From assembly GCA_900315075.1 (NCBI GenBank), contig OMXV01000026.1, positions 1 to 64,000 on the forward strand: 64,000 bases of DNA. The letters run 5' to 3'. The notes under the pieces were generated by a model. It was not told where the DNA came from, ran no database searches, and saw only the letters and a program-made list of their open reading frames with translations. The DNA comes from an uncultured Prevotellaceae bacterium. Its GTDB lineage: Bacteria > Bacteroidota > Bacteroidia > Bacteroidales > Bacteroidaceae. Both the position numbers and the translations under genes were made by a program. Below are positions 53,816-62,485 of the stretch, one piece after another. Position 1 is the stretch's first letter. Each line of letters opens with the position of its first letter.

Positions 53816-54711
53816 ATCATTTTATCCTGACACGTTTTAATGTACGTCTCTACCCTAAAGACAAAAACGGCCATGTAACCCTCACTCCCGAATGGCTGGA
53901 ACACCGCTTCCAGTTGTTTGAGCTGTATACCCTGCCCAGTCTTTCGGCACAAACTTGCAAGGATTTCAAATGGATTGTCCTGATAGACCGTGAAACACCC
54001 CAAGAATACAAAGACCGTTTGGATAAATGCAGAGAACGGTGCCCAAATATGGAGGTCATCAGGGTGAAAAGTGACATGGGGCATTATTCTACACGGGTGT
54101 TCCGCGAAGTTATCCAACGTGACATGAAAGAACTCAACGGTGAAGACTACAAGGATGGAAAGGTGCTCACCACTTGGATGGACAACGACGATGCACTGGC
54201 CGTTGATTTTGTGGAGCGGGTGCAGCAAGAAGCGGCAAAGTTGCCTTTGAAGCGTTCCACATTTATTGCTTTTCATTATGGACTGCAATATTTCACACAA
54301 CGGAAAGTGGCCGTGAGACACCGCTTTAAAAACAACCACTTCATCTCGCTCTTGGAGGTGATGCAACCCACTGACCTTCCGAAAACCGTCTTTGGGTATG
54401 GCAACCACTGGTATGTCTATGACTTTGAAAAGCAATGTGATATACACCAGGTGGCAACCAAAGAAAAAGCAGCATGGATAGAAGTGGTGCACAATAGGAA
54501 TGTAGCCAACGATATCCTGCCAAGGATGTTCTGGTACAGGCCCATCAGCGACGTTCATCTTCTGGAAAAGGAGTTTGGCCTGGATGTGGTCCTCGACAAT
54601 CATAATGCCAGAAAGTTTTACACCTCAATTCTGCCCAAAATCGTCAAAGTGAATGCCAAGCATTTCGTGACAAGGGCACTGGAGAAAATGGGGATATTAG
54701 TTAGGAGTTAG
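53812..54711 (+). CDS. rhamnosyltransferase-like glycosyltransferase
   Basis: 299 residues from the ATG at 53812 in an ATGA overlap with the transferase before. Signature of the putative rhamnosyltransferase family: RFNVRLYPKDKNG, EHRFQLFELYTLPSLSAQTCKDFKWIVLIDRETPQEYKDRL, and a DNDDALAVDFVERVQ metal-binding-like motif; it has no signal peptide. Probably adds a sugar to an envelope glycan. The last residues LVRS and the stop are encoded by TTAGTTAGGAGTTAG repeat sequence. Confidence 0.75.
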   Translation: MNHFILTRFNVRLYPKDKNGHVTLTPEWLEHRFQLFELYTLPSLSAQTCKDFKWIVLIDRETPQEYKDRLDKCRERCPNMEVIRVKSDMGHYSTRVFREVIQRDMKELNGEDYKDGKVLTTWMDNDDALAVDFVERVQQEAAKLPLKRSTFIAFHYGLQYFTQRKVAVRHRFKNNHFISLLEVMQPTDLPKTVFGYGNHWYVYDFEKQCDIHQVATKEKAAWIEVVHNRNVANDILPRMFWYRPISDVHLLEKEFGLDVVLDNHNARKFYTSILPKIVKVNAKHFVTRALEKMGILVRS

Positions 54712-54738
54712 AAGTGACAAACTCAAAAAAAAACTCTC

Positions 54739-57700
54739 ATGCGAAGATACGTGCTTATCATCTGGTTGTTTGTTGTGGCAGTCTGCACTGTCATGGCTGG
54801 GCCTGTGACAAAAAAACAAGCACAACAGACTGCACGGATTTTTGCTCAAAGACATCGACTGGCAGTCCCAGAGAGAGTCACACTGCTATTCCAGGAAGGA
54901 GAAAGGAGGAATGGTGACCATAGAAATGCCCCTGACAATACTAATAATCCAAAGAATCCGGCCTATTATGTTTTTGGACTCGGTGGTGAGGGATTTGTAA
55001 TTGTGGCAGGCGACGATTGCGCCTATCCCGTGTTAGGGTATGGCGACCATGGGCAGATTTCTGTCGATGCCCTGCCCGAAAATCTGCACTATTGGCTCGA
55101 CAGCTATGCACGTGAGGTGGCATGGGCACAGAGTCATGGGCTGATGGCTAACAATGACACAGAGACAGTCACAGAACCTGCCCGCCAAGTGGTGACACCC
55201 TTGTTGCAGACAGTGTGGAGCCAGAACGAGCCATACAACTTGCTATGTCCCCAATTTGATGGAATAAAAAGCCTCACAGGGTGTGTGGCCACTGCCATGG
55301 CACAAGTGATGTACTACCATCATTGGCCTCAGGATGCCACTGCCATCATACCAAGCTATAATTCAGAGATTGCAGTGTCGGGCCATAGTGCCTACAAAAC
55401 CACCGTAGCAACGCTTCCTGCCACCACCTTCGATTGGGATAATATGCTCGATACCTATGCCGATGGCTCTACGGCACTGGCTGATACTGCAGTGGCACGC
55501 TTGATGCAATACTGTGGCGCCGCTGTCAAGATGCAATATTCCCCCACACGATCGGGAGCGCAAAACACAGACTGCATCGCGGCATTTAATAACTATTTTG
55601 GTTATGCTGGCACTATTACCGAACTGGAGCGCGATTGCTGTCAGCCAGGCACCTGGGATGAACTCATCTATCATGAAATCAGTCAGGCTCGACCCGTAAT
55701 CATCAGCGGAGGTGCCAACAACGGCTTTCATTCTTTTGTTTGTGACGGTTTCGATGGCGACTGTATGTTCCACATCAACTGGGGGTGGGCGGGCGTAGGC
55801 AATGGCTATTTCCGTCTGCAAGCCTTGAATCCTACCACGCAAGGAGCTGGGCAAAACTCTCAGTATGGAGGTTTTACAACACGGCAATGTGCGTTGGTGG
55901 GTATCAGTCCCACACCCACCGCCGATGAGGTGGATTATAGTTTGGGACTCGACGACAGTAGCGTGGAATGTATGAGCCTTACAGTGAGTGGCAACAACAA
56001 TACCTCGTATCAGAAGTCGAAAGGGTTGGTTGGACTTACATTAGTCCATGAATATAAGAAACACTCTATCGCTGCTGAGACCTACGACGTGGGGGTGGCA
56101 CTCTACAAAGACGATGTGGTAGTAGAGAGACTGACTCTTGTCACGAATAGGTCTCTTGGATGCTATCACTGGACAACCACTAAAAAACTCAATGGGTTTG
56201 GTAAAAATCTCTCCGACGGAACCTACCAAATAATGGCCATCAGCCGTCGCAGTGGCACCTCACAATGGTATCGCGACATCTATGCCGAATGTAATTATAC
56301 AACGATTACCATCGCTAATGGTAGGGCTTCCTATTCCAACGTTAGTCAGCCCTACATCCCTGAGATGGAAGTAACTGCCGTGGAACAACGATTTGACGCC
56401 GAAGTCTCATCGCCCAAACAACTGAGGATTTCGGTAAAAAATACCGGCAGCGTGGAATACATTGGTCCTTTATACTTGTTTGTGGATGGTGCACAAGGCA
56501 TTTACGAACAATTAGACCTCGGTGCAGGGGCAGAGGAGTATATCGACATGTTTTTCAGACATAGTGCTGGCAACTGCCCCATAGTAATTGCCACTGATGA
56601 GAACCGTCAGAATATTATCTATGAGGGGACTATCCAACTTATTAATTATTCTACCTACAGTCAGAATGCGCGTCTTACCGTGAAGGACTGTAGATTGAGT
56701 AGTGTGGATGAGGAAAAAATGGAAATGTATGGTCGTGATTTTACTGCAGAGATAACCCTTGCTAACCATACCGCCAACGATTTTGCAGGAAATATCCGGC
56801 TCCGACTTTTAGCATACGAAAAACGAGGTGGTGACGACGAGGAATATAGCTACCTGACATCCTTGGTGCCTGCCGCTATTTTATCGGGAGAGACTACGAC
56901 ACTAAGACTTGAATATCTGCAGATACCCCAGAAGGTGACAGAGGTTTATTTTCAGGTGTTTAATGGCTCACAAATGTTGACCAGCGGGGGGTATTATGCA
57001 CTTCGTGATGGCTATGCGGTATGGGATGGTGCTGGTAGGAAAGAATACCGACCGATGAAGAACCAAGTAGTGGTGGGTGATGATGTAGCTGCCGCTGATT
57101 TCAGCCATAAAGTCTTTGCGGAAATTCTGCCAGGAAACAACCCTAATACCATCTATTATTTCTCACATGGTGCCAATATTCCTTCTACTCTGTCAGGGCG
57201 AAATGTGGTGAGAAAGGAGCATTGCGACACGCTGACTTTAGTGGCAGGATACGATTATTATATCCCACGAGCCTTTGTGGCTTCGCATGCCCGCTATACT
57301 CGAACATTTGATATGGGTGCCAACGGCACTGGTGGTTGGACCACCATCGTGTTGCCCTATGCTGTGCAGACAGTGGTCAAGGAGACGACAGGCGACAGCA
57401 TTGAGTGGTTCCGTGCCAAGGGCGAGTCGGGTAAACAGTTTTGGCTAAGAGTGTTTGTTGGGGTAATACACGACAGTGGTGTGGACTTTGCCAATGCCGA
57501 CCGCTGGCGTGCCAATATGCCCTACCTGATTGCCGTGCCTGGGCAGCGATGGGGTGCGCGATGGAACCTTGTAGGCAAGCCTCTACGCTTCGTGGCCGAC
57601 AATGTGAAGATACTATCTTCGCAAATGCCAGTGTCACGGTCGGTTGGCTATGAGTTTGTGGGAGCTACGGGGACGAAAGACATCAACAGCGCTTATGTAA

Positions 57701-57882
57701 TCAATGAGGCTGGAGATGCATTTGAATACACACAGCAAACCACGATTCCTGCTGGACAAGCCTTTTTCAGAAAACGTGGTGAGGGACAGGAGAATTTATT
57801 GAAGATTGGTTCCCTAAGTTCCTACCAGTCGAAGAACCAGCCGCCACCTTCATCGTTGATTTCTTCAAGTCCTTCTTGGTAG
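54739..57882 (+). CDS. secreted C10-family (streptopain-like) cysteine peptidase
   Basis: 1047 residues with a signal peptide (residues 1-21). A pro-region is followed by the C10 peptidase domain: nucleophile in LTGCVATAMAQVMYYHHWP, then NGFHSFVCDGFDGD with the catalytic His and INWGWAGVGNGYFRL. The remaining about 650 residues are beta-rich. C10 enzymes are streptopain/interpain relatives that degrade host proteins. Its last about 20 residues lie in a 61-bp convergent overlap with the next gene, so the C-terminus may be extended past its original stop. Confidence 0.85.
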   Translation: MRRYVLIIWLFVVAVCTVMAGPVTKKQAQQTARIFAQRHRLAVPERVTLLFQEGERRNGDHRNAPDNTNNPKNPAYYVFGLGGEGFVIVAGDDCAYPVLGYGDHGQISVDALPENLHYWLDSYAREVAWAQSHGLMANNDTETVTEPARQVVTPLLQTVWSQNEPYNLLCPQFDGIKSLTGCVATAMAQVMYYHHWPQDATAIIPSYNSEIAVSGHSAYKTTVATLPATTFDWDNMLDTYADGSTALADTAVARLMQYCGAAVKMQYSPTRSGAQNTDCIAAFNNYFGYAGTITELERDCCQPGTWDELIYHEISQARPVIISGGANNGFHSFVCDGFDGDCMFHINWGWAGVGNGYFRLQALNPTTQGAGQNSQYGGFTTRQCALVGISPTPTADEVDYSLGLDDSSVECMSLTVSGNNNTSYQKSKGLVGLTLVHEYKKHSIAAETYDVGVALYKDDVVVERLTLVTNRSLGCYHWTTTKKLNGFGKNLSDGTYQIMAISRRSGTSQWYRDIYAECNYTTITIANGRASYSNVSQPYIPEMEVTAVEQRFDAEVSSPKQLRISVKNTGSVEYIGPLYLFVDGAQGIYEQLDLGAGAEEYIDMFFRHSAGNCPIVIATDENRQNIIYEGTIQLINYSTYSQNARLTVKDCRLSSVDEEKMEMYGRDFTAEITLANHTANDFAGNIRLRLLAYEKRGGDDEEYSYLTSLVPAAILSGETTTLRLEYLQIPQKVTEVYFQVFNGSQMLTSGGYYALRDGYAVWDGAGRKEYRPMKNQVVVGDDVAAADFSHKVFAEILPGNNPNTIYYFSHGANIPSTLSGRNVVRKEHCDTLTLVAGYDYYIPRAFVASHARYTRTFDMGANGTGGWTTIVLPYAVQTVVKETTGDSIEWFRAKGESGKQFWLRVFVGVIHDSGVDFANADRWRANMPYLIAVPGQRWGARWNLVGKPLRFVADNVKILSSQMPVSRSVGYEFVGATGTKDINSAYVINEAGDAFEYTQQTTIPAGQAFFRKRGEGQENLLKIGSLSSYQSKNQPPPSSLISSSPSW

Positions 57883-58703
57883 TTTTCATCAGCTTTGTTT
57901 CTCAGATAGCTTGCGTCATGGTAATAACCATAGACAGTGCGAGCATTTGTACTGTATTCATCAATATCAGTCAATAGCTGTTGATAGATGTTTTTAAAAG
58001 TCTCCTCATCGGTAGTGTCTGGATTCTTTAATTTGTCAACACGATTTTGAAGCCATTGATAATGTGAGTCGTTGAGCCTTTTTGCTACCTGACTTAAACT
58101 GTCGCAGAGAGATGTGTTGTATTTCAGATAGTCGTGGTTTTGGTAGGCTCTCACTTTGTCCATCACTTCCTCTGAATGTTTCATACTCTGAAAATTTTTA
58201 ATCTTTATGTATTTCAGTGCTTCGTCATTACGCTTGGTGACAAAAAATACACTATCGAGCTGGTCGTTGAGTGTGGTGCCATTGTTTACTACCCGTTGTC
58301 CTTTGCTGTTAGTGATCAATTTCACGGTGCCGATTTGTTCACGCATATTCTTGATGACTATGCTGTCCCATTCTGAAGACTTTCTGAAATACTCAAAGCA
58401 CTTATTGGTGTAGGCAGGAACATATTTCTCGCAGAGGTCCTCCTTCAGCTTGTCAGCGACATCACTTTCGATAAGGAGACTGTCGGCCATATAGCAGATG
58501 GCATGTGCAGCTTGGAAGAATTGTTTGTTTAATTCCTCAATCGAAGCGTTGGTTTTGATGTTGTCGATATACCCTTGTGCCTTTTCTTGGTATTGGCGGT
58601 CGGGCATGATGCTGAAGGGCGGGTCGAGGCGGGTTTTGACAAAAAATAATATTGCCCCTATTACGAGTAGGATGACAGTTGTTAATATAATAGTCTTTTT
58701 CAT
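57822..58703 (-). CDS. membrane-anchored helical protein, unknown family
   Basis: 293 residues: an N-terminal membrane anchor (about residues 4-22) and a mostly alpha-helical, charge-rich outer part with few aromatic residues, ending GGGWFFDW. No known family recognised. It is the last gene of the leftward run that starts with a transpeptidase-like gene. Its 3' end overlaps the C10 peptidase gene by 61 bp. Co-transcription with the upstream genes is inferred from order and short gaps. Function unknown. Confidence 0.6.
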   Translation of the reverse strand: MKKTIILTTVILLVIGAILFFVKTRLDPPFSIMPDRQYQEKAQGYIDNIKTNASIEELNKQFFQAAHAICYMADSLLIESDVADKLKEDLCEKYVPAYTNKCFEYFRKSSEWDSIVIKNMREQIGTVKLITNSKGQRVVNNGTTLNDQLDSVFFVTKRNDEALKYIKIKNFQSMKHSEEVMDKVRAYQNHDYLKYNTSLCDSLSQVAKRLNDSHYQWLQNRVDKLKNPDTTDEETFKNIYQQLLTDIDEYSTNARTVYGYYHDASYLRNKADENYQEGLEEINDEGGGWFFDW

Positions 58704-58800
58704 CTTAGGAGTACTATTTCGTTAGGAATTAAAAGAATTTATAATATCAGACATATGCTGCGATGATTTGAGGTTATATTATTATGACCAAAGCCTTAGA

Positions 58801-59844
58801 CTAATAGTCTTCGTTGGAAGTGAAATCATCGTCATAGTCATCCATGTCGTAGTCGTCTTCCATGTTTGACGGTTTGTATGCAGAGGGGGCAACAGGTTCG
58901 TCGTTAGTGATGCCTGTTGTGGCGGGCGACGTGTCGTCGGTTGTGTCGTCGGTTGTCCCGTCGGGGATATTTTCATCGGTGGTCATCTCATCAGTAGTCG
59001 CATTATCAGGGATGGTATTTGTGGCTGCCGGTTTCTGCTGTTCTGGTGGCAGTAACCATTTCAAGGTGGCAAATCCGGCAGCAAACCCCAATACTATGCC
59101 GAACAGTAACCCCCATAGCCATTTCAGCGACTTTTTCCCCTTCTCGGAATGTCCTGAACTCTTTTTTTTGTCAGATGATTTGTTCTTATTGTTTTGTGTA
59201 GATTGTTTGTTGGACTCTTTGTGTGGGAGGTCGTTTCTGCTGTCAGCTTGTAGGTGTATTTGAGGCGCCGCCAAGGTTGTGGCGTAGAATGTGGGGAAAG
59301 TCTCACCATTGGTGATTTCCTGATAGGAAGGTGGTAGTAGGAACACCCCAGAGTATCGCAGAAACTCATTATACAGGATAGGATTTCCTAAGAATCTTGC
59401 CATGCTTTGTGCACTGTTGTCCAACCACAGGCACGCATACTTGTTGAAGTCGGTTTTGCCCTCGATTATTAGTTCGAGGGTGGGGTAGTCCCATTCGAAG
59501 AAATGGCGAAGTGGTTCTGCATCTCTGTTTTCGAGCAAGACGTGCTCCATCGTCTCGTGAATAGTGGGGATGTCGGCAGCTGCTGAGATAAGCAGTTGGC
59601 GTGGTACGAAGAGCACGAGTGCGAGATAGTCGCCCACGCGCGAGGAGAGCGGTAGTATGACGTACAGATAGCATCCATCATTGGTCATTGAGAGCATGGT
59701 GATGGTCTGGTTGAAATTCTGAGGCAAGGAGAAAATGGAGCCTATATGTACGTCGGTGATACCACGTGCAGCCTCGTTGCCGTTGAAGATGGCTTGGTGG
59801 CTTTCACCTTCTCTGATGGTCTGGGAATATAATTGGAGAAACAT
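58801..59844 (-). CDS. single-span membrane protein with acidic Thr/Asp tail
   Basis: 347 residues from the ATG at 59844; a TTG-initiated extension (to 59868) is repeat-derived and rejected. About 200 residues of mixed alpha/beta, a basic Ser/Lys/Asn-rich linker (about residues 207-240), one membrane span (about 242-262, LWGLLFGIVLGFAAGFATL), then about 85 disordered acidic, Thr-rich residues ending in Asp/Tyr. The N-terminal domain is therefore cytoplasmic and the tail outside, if the basic linker obeys the positive-inside rule. No family recognised. Between the GTPase gene and the 57822 gene, so a candidate partner of both. Confidence 0.6.
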   Translation of the reverse strand: MFLQLYSQTIREGESHQAIFNGNEAARGITDVHIGSIFSLPQNFNQTITMLSMTNDGCYLYVILPLSSRVGDYLALVLFVPRQLLISAAADIPTIHETMEHVLLENRDAEPLRHFFEWDYPTLELIIEGKTDFNKYACLWLDNSAQSMARFLGNPILYNEFLRYSGVFLLPPSYQEITNGETFPTFYATTLAAPQIHLQADSRNDLPHKESNKQSTQNNKNKSSDKKKSSGHSEKGKKSLKWLWGLLFGIVLGFAAGFATLKWLLPPEQQKPAATNTIPDNATTDEMTTDENIPDGTTDDTTDDTSPATTGITNDEPVAPSAYKPSNMEDDYDMDDYDDDFTSNEDY

Positions 59845-59859
59845 ATATGGATGATTTGA

Positions 59860-59955
59860 AATTGACAATTGACAATTGAAAATTGAAAATTGAAGATGAA
59901 GAGTAGTTAAAGGGTAGTTAAAGGGACATTACCATTGACAATTGAAGATTGAAGT
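59860..59955 (-). repeat. 11-bp array with AATTGACA nonamer edge
   Basis: From left: AATTGACAATTGAAAATTG units, then TAGTTAAAGGG units ending GGGACATTACCATTGACAATTG. Fourth array upstream of a start codon in the CTTTAACTA orientation, here separated from the ATG (59844) by an AATTGTCAATTTC stretch. The rest of the gap to 60028 has a GTTTAGGAGTTTAGGAG run. Confidence 0.8.
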
Positions 59956-60028
59956 TTAGGAGTTTAGGAGTTTGGGAGTTCAGATTTTGTTATTATAACT
60001 AAAGTCTAGAGTCTAAATCTTAAGCCCC

Positions 60029-62200
60029 CTACTTCCTGAGTTGATCTTCGATATGTGCGAGGGTGTCGCGGCGGAAACCTACAGACTCTCGCATGATGAT
60101 TTTGACGATGTCCTTGGCATAGTCGGTGTTGATACGGCAGTAGTTTTTGAAGCAGACGTCGCCAATGCAGAAGGGCACAGGGTCGGGCATGATGCCTCCG
60201 GCTATGTCGTATTTCTTGCAACACTGTCTGAGCAATCGGATAAATCCACCATAATTGCGGTAGAGGTATGCCGAGAGGTGATTGTTGATGTCCTCATCTT
60301 CAGAGATACGTGTGAACAGGTGGTCGTATTTGGTGACGATGATACATACGCCGTCGGTGGCATCGCGTAGCACTCCTGTTTCATCTAAGTATTTCAGTCC
60401 AAAGGTTAGGTATTCATCTTGGGTAAAACCTTTGTAACGTTTCTTTTCGGTACCATATTCGATGATGAAGAAATGGAATTTGCGGTTGGTGGTACGATAC
60501 CCTTGCAGAATGTTCTCAAACGACTGGAATGCCGTCTCGTGATGAATGTTGAGATTGTCGATGATGTTGTTGTATCTCCAGTAGAGGTAGCAGAAGAGCT
60601 CACCCGCCATGTCGATGAGTGTGACCGGATGTACATGGTTTTTGAAGTCGGTCATGTTGAGACGGATGGCATAGTTGCTGTTGACAGGTGTACGTGCCGG
60701 TAGCACACAATAGGTGTCGCGACCCTGGAACACATTCATCAGTTCCACCATATAGTCGTATCCTTGACAATCGCCATTGACGGTGAGGTCGTTGATGACA
60801 GTGTGCTCCATTGCTGCGTTGAGCACCACTCCTAAGGCACATGTCTTTCCGGATGAAGGTATTCCCCAGAAATAGAACTCTGTGCATCCCTCGTCTAAAT
60901 ATTCGATGTGCTTATCTGCCGGGAGCATATCGGTGAGAGGTGTTCCGAGCATATTGACGAATCCCTCCAGGTATTCGTGTCCTTCAAGTAGTTGGTCGCG
61001 TGTGAATACCCCTATTTCCAAGCACTGTGATACAGTTGCTGCGTCGAGCATGTTGCAGTCTTGGTGTAGTAGGTCAAGCAGTTCTTCGGGCGTGATTGAA
61101 CCATTGTTGAGTAAGTCGATGACCACGTCGAACTGTCTTTCGCTGTCGGTGATATATTCTCGTAGTTGGTCGAGTCGTGATTGTGGCTGGTGTTCGATCA
61201 TCGCCTTTGGAATCGACACTTCGTTGATGAGTGTGATGTGGTGGATGTTGTCGTAGTCGTGGTCGATATCCACAGGTCTGTTGTGCCGTTTGCCGAAAAC
61301 CGACACCCTGGAACGCGTATGGCGCTTCTGTAGGTAGTAGGGCAGGAAGAGCAGTGACATGCAGATGAGGCCTGTCAGCAGTGCAAGTGGGCCCGGAAAA
61401 GCCGGTTTGGTACAGATGGTATCGATGTTGTTGAGATGTTGGCGTATCTCTTGTATATGTGTGCTTGTGAAAGCGAGTGTTTTTCCTTTTTCCACTTTTT
61501 CGCCAGGGAAAATGTGTTTGGAACTTTCCTCCATTTGACCGTGCCATAGTTCGATGGCCTCGCGTATCTTGTTAATATTGCCCAATAAGAAAACATTCCA
61601 CACGGTAACACCCTCGTGGGCATTGTCGAGCCATGCGTTTGCTCCCTGTCTCAGACTGTCTTCGCCGATGCATAATTGCATTTCCATGATTTGTGGCATA
61701 TTGTCTAAGATAATATCAAATGGGACTTTTGAGAAAAATTGGTTGTCACCATAGATTTTTTTAGGGTTGCTTTTGGCACGTCTCAAACTAAGTATATAAT
61801 TTCTTTTTCGCTCTTTGGCATAGTCTGAATACTCGCTGAGCATCTTTTTCGACTCGTCGAGCATGGTGGTGAACTCGCTGGTGATTACATCCTCATGTTT
61901 GTGGATGGTAAAGAAATGCGAGAAAGGCACCATGGCCACTAAGCATAGCACAATGAACACGGGCAGGAATATGCGCTCCAATATGATGCGATTGTTGAAA
62001 TGACGGTCGGTGCCTTTTAGTCTTTGCAGGCCAAAGGTGCATGCGGTCATCAGGAGGATGAGCCCTCCTGTGAGGAGCAGTGTCGGCAGCATCCTTCCGC
62101 CCATGAGGTATAGCATACCCACAAATACGATGTAGGTGATGATAATCAATGATATGATAGCCAGGACGATGCCGTAGGCAAATTTCAATTTTTCGTTCAT
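60029..62200 (-). CDS. multi-span membrane GTPase, unknown system
   Basis: 723 residues. Three N-terminal membrane spans (about residues 8-30, 38-58, 75-95), an outer helical region, a fourth span (about 280-300), then a cytoplasmic P-loop NTPase: Walker A GIPSSGKT (Gly446-Thr453), DxxG-type DMAG (Asp530-Gly533) and NKxD-like TKYD (Thr623-Asp626). The G1, G3 and G4 motifs are those of a GTPase, not an AAA or ABC protein. No close named family recognised; the layout recalls GTPase-centred envelope or conflict systems. It lies between a transpeptidase-like gene and two membrane-anchored proteins of unknown function. Confidence 0.7.
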   Translation of the reverse strand: MNEKLKFAYGIVLAIISLIIITYIVFVGMLYLMGGRMLPTLLLTGGLILLMTACTFGLQRLKGTDRHFNNRIILERIFLPVFIVLCLVAMVPFSHFFTIHKHEDVITSEFTTMLDESKKMLSEYSDYAKERKRNYILSLRRAKSNPKKIYGDNQFFSKVPFDIILDNMPQIMEMQLCIGEDSLRQGANAWLDNAHEGVTVWNVFLLGNINKIREAIELWHGQMEESSKHIFPGEKVEKGKTLAFTSTHIQEIRQHLNNIDTICTKPAFPGPLALLTGLICMSLLFLPYYLQKRHTRSRVSVFGKRHNRPVDIDHDYDNIHHITLINEVSIPKAMIEHQPQSRLDQLREYITDSERQFDVVIDLLNNGSITPEELLDLLHQDCNMLDAATVSQCLEIGVFTRDQLLEGHEYLEGFVNMLGTPLTDMLPADKHIEYLDEGCTEFYFWGIPSSGKTCALGVVLNAAMEHTVINDLTVNGDCQGYDYMVELMNVFQGRDTYCVLPARTPVNSNYAIRLNMTDFKNHVHPVTLIDMAGELFCYLYWRYNNIIDNLNIHHETAFQSFENILQGYRTTNRKFHFFIIEYGTEKKRYKGFTQDEYLTFGLKYLDETGVLRDATDGVCIIVTKYDHLFTRISEDEDINNHLSAYLYRNYGGFIRLLRQCCKKYDIAGGIMPDPVPFCIGDVCFKNYCRINTDYAKDIVKIIMRESVGFRRDTLAHIEDQLRK

Positions 62201-62221
62201 TTATTTTGAGTATTTAAACTT

Positions 62222-62485
62222 ATGCTGTTTGAGTTTTTAAGTTTATGAGTTCTTGAGTTTATGAGTTTTGGGATAGATTGGGATAGATTGGGATAGATTG
62301 GGATAGATTGGGATTGAATAGAAGGAGTATTCTCTCACCTCTAAATCACTTCCAACTTCTAACTAAATATTGCCTCTCACCACTAAGTCACTTCTAACTC
62401 CTACCTTCTAACTTCTAACTAAATATTGCCTCTCACCTCTAAACCACTTCTAACTCCTAACTAAAATCAACTCCTAAACTCCCAA
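62222..62485 (-). repeat. block of GAGTTTAT, GGGATAGATT and heptamer repeats
   Basis: From left: a GAGTTTATGAGTTCTTGAG run (62231-62265), four exact 10-bp GGGATAGATT units (62270-62309), then three sentences of CCTCTCACC and CTTCTAACTCC heptamers with AAATATTGCCTCTCACC spacers (to about 62480). On the coding strand of the transpeptidase-like gene the TTAGGAG orientation follows its stop. Confidence 0.9.

Noticed and set aside
59844-59868. TTG-initiated 8-residue extension of the single-span protein gene
   Set aside because: The codons are repeat sequence (TTGTCAATTTC) and an ATG with normal protein sequence follows at 59844.
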